Assembly: GCA_015655445.1 (NCBI GenBank)
Contig: JAATFA010000040.1
Coordinates: 1 to 33,993, forward strand
Origin: Actinomycetales bacterium
GTDB taxonomy: Bacteria > Actinomycetota > Actinomycetes > Actinomycetales > Microbacteriaceae
Length of the DNA stretch: 33,993 bases
Direction: 5' to 3'
In this document: positions 29,750 to 33,993 of the stretch, one piece after another
How the letters are laid out: each line of letters opens with the position of its first letter
Numbering within the stretch: the stretch's first letter is position 1
Program-made: the position numbers and the translations under genes
Notes under the pieces: generated by a model
The model's input: only the letters and a program-made list of their open reading frames with translations
What the model was told of the DNA's origin: nothing
Database searches by the model: none

Positions 29750-31285
29750 ATGTCCCGCAGCACGTCCGCACGGCCGGCCCGGTCGGTGCCGTTCCTCCTC
29801 GCGGTCCTCGCGACGAGCGTGCCGACCTTCATGGCCACCCTCGACAACCTCGTCATGACCAACGCGCTGCCCGTCATCCACGCCGACCTCGGCGCGAGCA
29901 TCGACGAGCTGCAATGGTTCGTGAACGCCTACTCCCTCGCCTTCGCGAGCCTCATCCTGCTCGCCGTCGGCCTCGGCGACCGTCTCGGCCGCCGCACGCT
30001 CTTCGTCGCGGGCATCGTCGTCTTCACGCTCGCCTCCGCGGCCTCCGCGCTCAGCACCACCGCCGGCGAGCTCATCGCCGCGCGCACGATCCAGGGACTC
30101 GGGGCCGCCGCGATCATGCCCCTCTCCCTCCCCCTGCTCGCGGGCTCCGTCGCGCCGCGGCTGCGCCCCCTCGCCATCGGCATCTGGGGCGGCGTCTCCG
30201 GCCTCGGCGTCGCCGCGGGCCCGCTCATCGGCGGCGCCGTCGTCGAGGGCTGGAACTGGCAGGCGATCTTCTGGCTCAACGTGCCCGTGGGCGTGCTCGC
30301 CGTGCCGTTCGTGCTCGCCGCCCTGCCCGACTCCTTCGGCGCCCGCGTGCGCGCCGACGTGCTCGGCGTGCTGCTCGCGGGCCTCGGCGTGCTCGGCGTC
30401 GTCTACGGCGTCGTGCGCGGCAACGACGCGGGCTGGGGCAGCGGCGAGGTGCTCGGCTCGCTCGTCGCGGGCGGAGCGCTCGTGATCGCGTTCCTGCTCT
30501 GGGAGCTGCGCACCGCGACGCCGCTCCTGCCTCTGCGCCTCTTCCGCGACCGGAGCTTCGCGGTCGCGAACCTCGTCGCCGTCGGGTTCAGCTTCGGGGT
30601 CTTCGGCGCGATCTTCATCCTCATCCAGTTCCTGCAGATCGTGCAGGGGCGCACGCCGCTCGAGGCGGCCGTGCTCACGACGCCGTGGACGATGGCGCCC
30701 ATGGTCGTCGCGCCGCTCGCGGGGGCGATCGCCCCGCGCGTGGGGACGCGCGTTCTCATCGTCGCGGGACTCGTGCTCCAGTCCGCCGCGCTGTTCTGGA
30801 TCGCGGCGAGCATGGGCGCGGACGTGCCCTACGCGCGCCTGCTGCCCGCCTTCATCGCCGCCGGCATCGGGATGGGCCTCGTCTTCGCCCCCCTGTCGAC
30901 GGCCCTCCTCGCGCGCATGGCGCCCGCCGACACCGCGAAGGCGAGCGGCACCAACTCGACGCTGCGCGAGATCGGCGTCGCCCTCGGCGTCGCCGTGCTC
31001 ACCGCCGTCTTCACCGGCGCCGGAGGACGGCTCACGCCCGCCGGATACGTCGACGCGGCCATCCCCGCCGTCTACGTCGGCGCCGCCGTCGTACTCGCCT
31101 CCGCGGTCGCGGCGCTCCTGCTGCCGGCCGGACGCATGCCCGCGGCGACGGTCGCGGATCGCGCTGCCGAGCCGGCGCCGCAGCATCCCGCCGCACCGGC
31201 CGCAGCCGAGGGACCCGCCGCGGCGCCCGCCGAGGCGCCCGCGCCGCCCGCGCCGCCCGCGGCGGGCGTCGTCGTCGCCCCCTGA
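29750..31285 (+). CDS. MFS drug exporter of the DHA2 (14-helix) family
   Basis: This 511-residue proton-driven multidrug efflux protein is of the EmrB/QacA type. It has the DHA2 signature LDNLVMTNALPVI in helix 1, motif A GDRLGRR between helices 2 and 3, and ARTIQGLGAAAIMPLSLPLL in the helix 4-5 region. About 14 membrane segments fill residues 14-455. The last 55 residues form a cytoplasmic Ala/Pro-rich tail. GGAG precedes ATG 29750 by five bases. It is divergent from the TetR gene and controlled by a strong TTGACA promoter with an inverted-repeat operator. The substrate cannot be read from sequence. Confidence 0.9.
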   Translation: MSRSTSARPARSVPFLLAVLATSVPTFMATLDNLVMTNALPVIHADLGASIDELQWFVNAYSLAFASLILLAVGLGDRLGRRTLFVAGIVVFTLASAASALSTTAGELIAARTIQGLGAAAIMPLSLPLLAGSVAPRLRPLAIGIWGGVSGLGVAAGPLIGGAVVEGWNWQAIFWLNVPVGVLAVPFVLAALPDSFGARVRADVLGVLLAGLGVLGVVYGVVRGNDAGWGSGEVLGSLVAGGALVIAFLLWELRTATPLLPLRLFRDRSFAVANLVAVGFSFGVFGAIFILIQFLQIVQGRTPLEAAVLTTPWTMAPMVVAPLAGAIAPRVGTRVLIVAGLVLQSAALFWIAASMGADVPYARLLPAFIAAGIGMGLVFAPLSTALLARMAPADTAKASGTNSTLREIGVALGVAVLTAVFTGAGGRLTPAGYVDAAIPAVYVGAAVVLASAVAALLLPAGRMPAATVADRAAEPAPQHPAAPAAAEGPAAAPAEAPAPPAPPAAGVVVAP

Positions 31286-31306
31286 GGACTCGCGGGACAG
31301 GTGCGC

Positions 31307-31318
31307 CTCCGGCCGGAG
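31307..31318. promoter_or_regulatory. 12-bp perfect palindrome upstream of the Fpg/Nei gene
   Basis: CTCCGGCCGGAG lies in the 50-base gap between the MFS gene and the glycosylase gene. It could be an operator or a minimal hairpin; there is no independent support for either. Confidence 0.3.
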
Positions 31319-31335
31319 TGGACGAGACTGGAGGC

Positions 31336-32214
31336 GTGCCCGAGCTCCCCGAGGTTCAGGCGCTCGTCGCCGACCTCGACGCGCGCCTCGCCGGCCGCGT
31401 CGTCGACCGGCTCGACGTCGTCTCGTTCGCCGCGCTCAAGACCTTCGACCCTCCCGTCACGGCGCTCGCCGGCGGGACCGTCGACGGCGTCGCACGGCAC
31501 GGCAAGTTCCTCGACATCCGGATCGGGGACCTGCACCTCGTGCTGCACCTCGCCCGCGCCGGGTGGATCCGCTGGCGGGACCGCGCGCCCGGCGGCACGG
31601 GGCGACCGGGCAAGGGGCCGCTCGCCGCGCGCCTCGTGCTGCGCGGCGGCGAGGGGGTCGAGCCGGGAGCCGGCCTCGACGTGACGGAGGCGGGCACGAA
31701 GAAGAGCCTCGCGATCCACCTCGTGCGCGATCCCGCCGAGGTCCCCGGGATCGCGCGCCTCGGGCCCGACCCGCTCGACCCAGCCTTCACCGAGGACGCT
31801 CTCGCCGGCATCCTCGCGCGTGCCGGTCGCGCGCAGATCAAGGGCGTGCTGCGCGACCAGAGCCTCATCGCGGGCGTGGGCAACGCGTACTCGGACGAGA
31901 TCCTGCACGCCGCGCGCATGTCGCCGTTCAAGCCCGCGGCCATGCGGCCCGAGGAGGTCGAGCGCCTCTACCGCGCCCTGCGGACGACGCTCGCCGACGC
32001 CCTCGCGCGCGCCGACGGCCTCGCCGCCTCCGAGCTCAAGGCCGAGAAGAGGTCCGGCCTGCGCGTGCACGGGCGCACGGGCGAGCCGTGCCCCGAGTGC
32101 GGCGACACGATCCGCCAGGTCATCTTCGCCGACTCCACGCTCCAGTACTGCCCGACGTGCCAGACGGGCGGCAGGCCGCTCTCCGACCGCGTGCTGTCGC
32201 GACTGCTCAAGTAG
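31336..32214 (+). CDS. Fpg/Nei family DNA glycosylase
   Basis: This family excises oxidised bases by beta,delta-elimination. The 292-residue protein starts with the processed PELPEVQ sequence (catalytic P2 and E3) and has the loop lysine K57 in HGKFLD. The helix-two-turn-helix region contains KGVLRDQSLIAGVGNAYSDEI. The zinc finger is C252, C255, C272 and C275. GPDPLDP and the short DNA-contact region differ from classical Fpg, so an actinobacterial Nei-like subgroup is possible and I give no symbol. GTG 31336 is fixed by the PELPE motif. The gene converges with rbfA. Confidence 0.9.
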   Translation: MPELPEVQALVADLDARLAGRVVDRLDVVSFAALKTFDPPVTALAGGTVDGVARHGKFLDIRIGDLHLVLHLARAGWIRWRDRAPGGTGRPGKGPLAARLVLRGGEGVEPGAGLDVTEAGTKKSLAIHLVRDPAEVPGIARLGPDPLDPAFTEDALAGILARAGRAQIKGVLRDQSLIAGVGNAYSDEILHAARMSPFKPAAMRPEEVERLYRALRTTLADALARADGLAASELKAEKRSGLRVHGRTGEPCPECGDTIRQVIFADSTLQYCPTCQTGGRPLSDRVLSRLLK

Positions 32215-32219
32215 CCGGC

Positions 32220-32238
32220 GGAGCGCTGCTACCGCTCC
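32220..32238. terminator. Weak hairpin between Fpg/Nei gene and rbfA
   Basis: GGAGCG, a 7-base loop, and CGCTCC form a 6-bp stem covering the rbfA stop codon in a 14-base convergent gap. No U-tract. Confidence 0.3.
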
Positions 32239-32678
32239 TCGTCGTCCTCGTCGTCCAGATCGCGCGGCCGCACGTACGGGTCCTCATCGCCCGCGTACCG
32301 CGCCTGCGCGGCGAGGGTCGACACGTGGCTGTCGCGCTCGCGCGCCTCGCGCAGGAGCCGCTCGATCGAGGCCGCGTTCTCCGGCACGGCGTCGGGGATG
32401 AACTCGAGGCTCGGGGTCAGCCGCGCCGTGATGTTGCGACCTACCTCCGTGCGCAGCATCCCCGTCGCGGCCTTGAGCGCCGCGGCCGTGTCCGCGCGCT
32501 CGCGCTCGTCGCCGAGGACCGTGTAGAACACGGACGCGTGCTGCAGGTCGCCCGTCACGCGCACGTCCGTGATCGTCACGAAGCCGAGCCGCGGATCGCG
32601 GATGCCGCGCTCGAGGCGCTGGGCGACGATCTCCTTGATCCGGTCGGCCATCTTGCGTGCCCGCTGCGGATCCGCCAT
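32229..32678 (-). CDS. rbfA: 30S ribosome-binding factor RbfA
   Basis: RbfA is a KH-fold protein that helps mature the 30S subunit near the 16S 5' domain. The 149-residue protein has RKMADRIKEIVAQRLERGIRDPRLGFVTITDVRVTGDLQHASVFYTVLG, followed by LRTEVGRNITARLTPSLEFIPD, which is the family signature. The C-terminus is an acidic DEDDEE tail. ATG 32678 has GGAG ten bases upstream and is chosen over in-frame upstream codons. It follows infB by 157 bases on the same strand, the conserved actinobacterial order. Two 12-bp tandem copies lie directly upstream. Confidence 0.94.
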   Translation of the reverse strand: MADPQRARKMADRIKEIVAQRLERGIRDPRLGFVTITDVRVTGDLQHASVFYTVLGDERERADTAAALKAATGMLRTEVGRNITARLTPSLEFIPDAVPENAASIERLLREARERDSHVSTLAAQARYAGDEDPYVRPRDLDDEDDEER

Positions 32679-32690
32679 TGCGCTCTCCTC

Positions 32691-32714
32691 TCTGTCCTCG
32701 CGTCTGTCCTCGCG
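32691..32714 (-). repeat. Two 12-bp tandem copies in the rbfA leader
   Basis: TCTGTCCTCGCG occurs at 32691-32702 and again at 32703-32714 (plus strand). The copies lie just upstream of the rbfA Shine-Dalgarno region and keep an open frame with it. Confidence 0.8.
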
Positions 32715-32835
32715 AGGCTCCGTCCCCACGAGGGGGTCGGAGGCGGCGGAGCGAGCGAGCGTCGGGCGCCGGGGGTCGGGGCAGGATCCCCGCCGTCCCG
32801 CACGCTCGGCGGCCGCGCGCTCCGCCGTCCCGGCG

Positions 32836-33993
32836 TCAGCCCCTGGGCTTCTCGCGCATCTCGATCGTCTCGATCTCGTCGCCGACCTGGATGTCGTTGA
32901 AGCGGCCGAGGCCGATGCCGGCCTCGAAGTCCGCCCGCACCTCGGTGACGTCGTCCTTGAAGCGACGCAGCGACTCGATCGCGAGATTGTCGCCGACCAC
33001 GACCCCGTCGCGGATCACGCGAGCGCGAGCGTTGCGCGTGATCACGCCGCTGCGCACGTAGACGCCGGCGATGTTGCCGAACTTCGACGACCGGAAGATC
33101 TCGCGGACCTCCGCGAGGCCCGACTGGACCTCCTCGTACTCGGGCTTGAGCATGCCCTTGAGCGAGTTCTCGATGTCCTCGAGCGCCGCGTAGATGACCG
33201 AGTAGAAGCGGATGTCGATGCCCTCGCGCGCCGCGCGCTCGCGAGCCTTGACGTCCGGCCGCACGTTGAACCCGATGACGATGGCGTTGTCGATCGTCGC
33301 GAGGTCCACGTCCGACTCGGTGATCGCGCCGACGCCGCGGTGGAGGATGCGCAGCTGCACCGAGTCGTCCACATCGATCTTGAGCAGGGCCTCCTCGAGC
33401 GCCTCGACGGCACCGGAGACGTCGCCCTTGATGATGAGGTTGAGCGACTCGACCTTGCCCTCCTCGAGAGCGCGCGTGAAGTCCTCGAGGCTGATGCGCT
33501 TGCGGGCCTTCGCGAGCTGCGCATTGCGCTCGACCGCCTCGCGCTTCTCGGCGATCTGCCGGGCGGTGCGGTCGTCCTCGGTCACGATGAACGTGTCACC
33601 CGCGCGCGGGACCGTGGACAGTCCCTGCACCTGCACGGGTCGTGACGGCGGAGCCTCGTCGACGGTCTGGCCGTTCTCGTCCATCATCGCGCGCACGCGG
33701 CCGTAGGCCGTGCCCGCGACGATCGCGTCGCCCACGTGGAGCGTGCCGGACTGGATGAGCACGGTCGCGACCGCGCCGCGTCCCCGGTCGAGCTTGGCCT
33801 CGATCGCGACGCCACGCGCGGGCTTGTTCGGGTTCGCGCGCAGGTCGAGGCCCGCGTCGGCCGTGAGCAGCACGGCGTCGAGCAGCTCGGGGATGCCCTG
33901 CTTGGTGAGCGCGGACACGTCCACGAACATCGTGTCGCCGCCGTACTCCTCGGCGACGAGACCGAACTCGGTGAGCTGCTGGCGCACCTTGGC
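32836..33993 (-). CDS. infB: Translation initiation factor IF-2, C-terminal 385 residues (partial)
   Basis: IF-2 is the GTPase that brings initiator tRNA to the 30S subunit and promotes subunit joining. The window shows the end of the G domain ([16 protein letters not shown]), domain II ([21 protein letters not shown]), and domain III ([20 protein letters not shown]). The C-terminal fMet-tRNA-binding part follows ([19 protein letters not shown] and later). The G1-G4 motifs and the variable N-terminus lie beyond the right edge. The gene ends 157 bases before rbfA. Confidence 0.96.
   Translation of the reverse strand, partial: AKVRQQLTEFGLVAEEYGGDTMFVDVSALTKQGIPELLDAVLLTADAGLDLRANPNKPARGVAIEAKLDRGRGAVATVLIQSGTLHVGDAIVAGTAYGRVRAMMDENGQTVDEAPPSRPVQVQGLSTVPRAGDTFIVTEDDRTARQIAEKREAVERNAQLAKARKRISLEDFTRALEEGKVESLNLIIKGDVSGAVEALEEALLKIDVDDSVQLRILHRGVGAITESDVDLATIDNAIVIGFNVRPDVKARERAAREGIDIRFYSVIYAALEDIENSLKGMLKPEYEEVQSGLAEVREIFRSSKFGNIAGVYVRSGVITRNARARVIRDGVVVGDNLAIESLRRFKDDVTEVRADFEAGIGLGRFNDIQVGDEIETIEMREKPRG

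Noticed and set aside
32740-32830. Possible terminator between infB and rbfA (GGGG/CCCC and GAGCGT/ACGCTC pairs)
   Set aside because: The stems are short or far apart and no single stable hairpin stands out. The two genes are normally co-transcribed.

Overview
The window is chromosomal DNA of a very GC-rich actinobacterium. The GC-rich third codon positions, the form of IF2, RbfA, TruB and RibF, the DUF3516 helicase, the CYTH-CHAD protein, maltokinase and a DUF222/HNH protein suggest order Micrococcales, most likely Microbacteriaceae. That assignment rests on recognition, not on a search. Genes are packed tightly on both strands, and no gene-free stretch exceeds 300 bases. No rRNA, tRNA or CRISPR array was seen.

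Layout. Positions 1-135 hold the right end of an IS481-family element, which abuts the 3' end of a DUF3516 helicase (137-2623, -). Then come a small unknown protein, a CYTH-CHAD protein, a class IV aminotransferase, maltokinase, a membrane protein, a SNF2 helicase and a FAD/Rieske oxidoreductase. Positions 11577-12696 hold two convergent genes, a macrodomain protein and an SGNH hydrolase, each interrupted by one in-frame TAG. A ribokinase-like gene follows, then a deoxyribose operon on the minus strand: deoC, an aldehyde dehydrogenase (ALDH), and a short ALDH homologue without catalytic residues. Positions 17292-18905 look like a small acquired island (HxlR regulator plus aldo/keto reductase). 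Next are a Dabb protein, a DUF222/HNH protein, an SRPBCC protein and a ROK kinase.

The right third is the translation locus infB-rbfA ... truB-ribF on the minus strand. It is split by about 7 kb holding a serine hydrolase (-), panE-mutY (+), a divergent TetR/MFS pair, and an Fpg/Nei glycosylase (+). Two small membrane proteins lie between truB and ribF. MutY and the Fpg/Nei protein are both base-excision glycosylases, and the TetR/MFS pair sits between them.

Expression signals. At least eleven genes, including a 23-codon leader ORF before the ROK kinase, have a TANNNT -10 box 6-8 nt before the start codon, so they are probably transcribed as leaderless mRNAs. Others (SNF2, FAD/Rieske, SGNH, ALDH, serine hydrolase, MFS, rbfA) have clear Shine-Dalgarno sequences. 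Several operon partners overlap through GTGA (ALDH pair, panE-mutY, serine hydrolase-truB, leader ORF-ROK) or TGATG (membrane protein-ribF).
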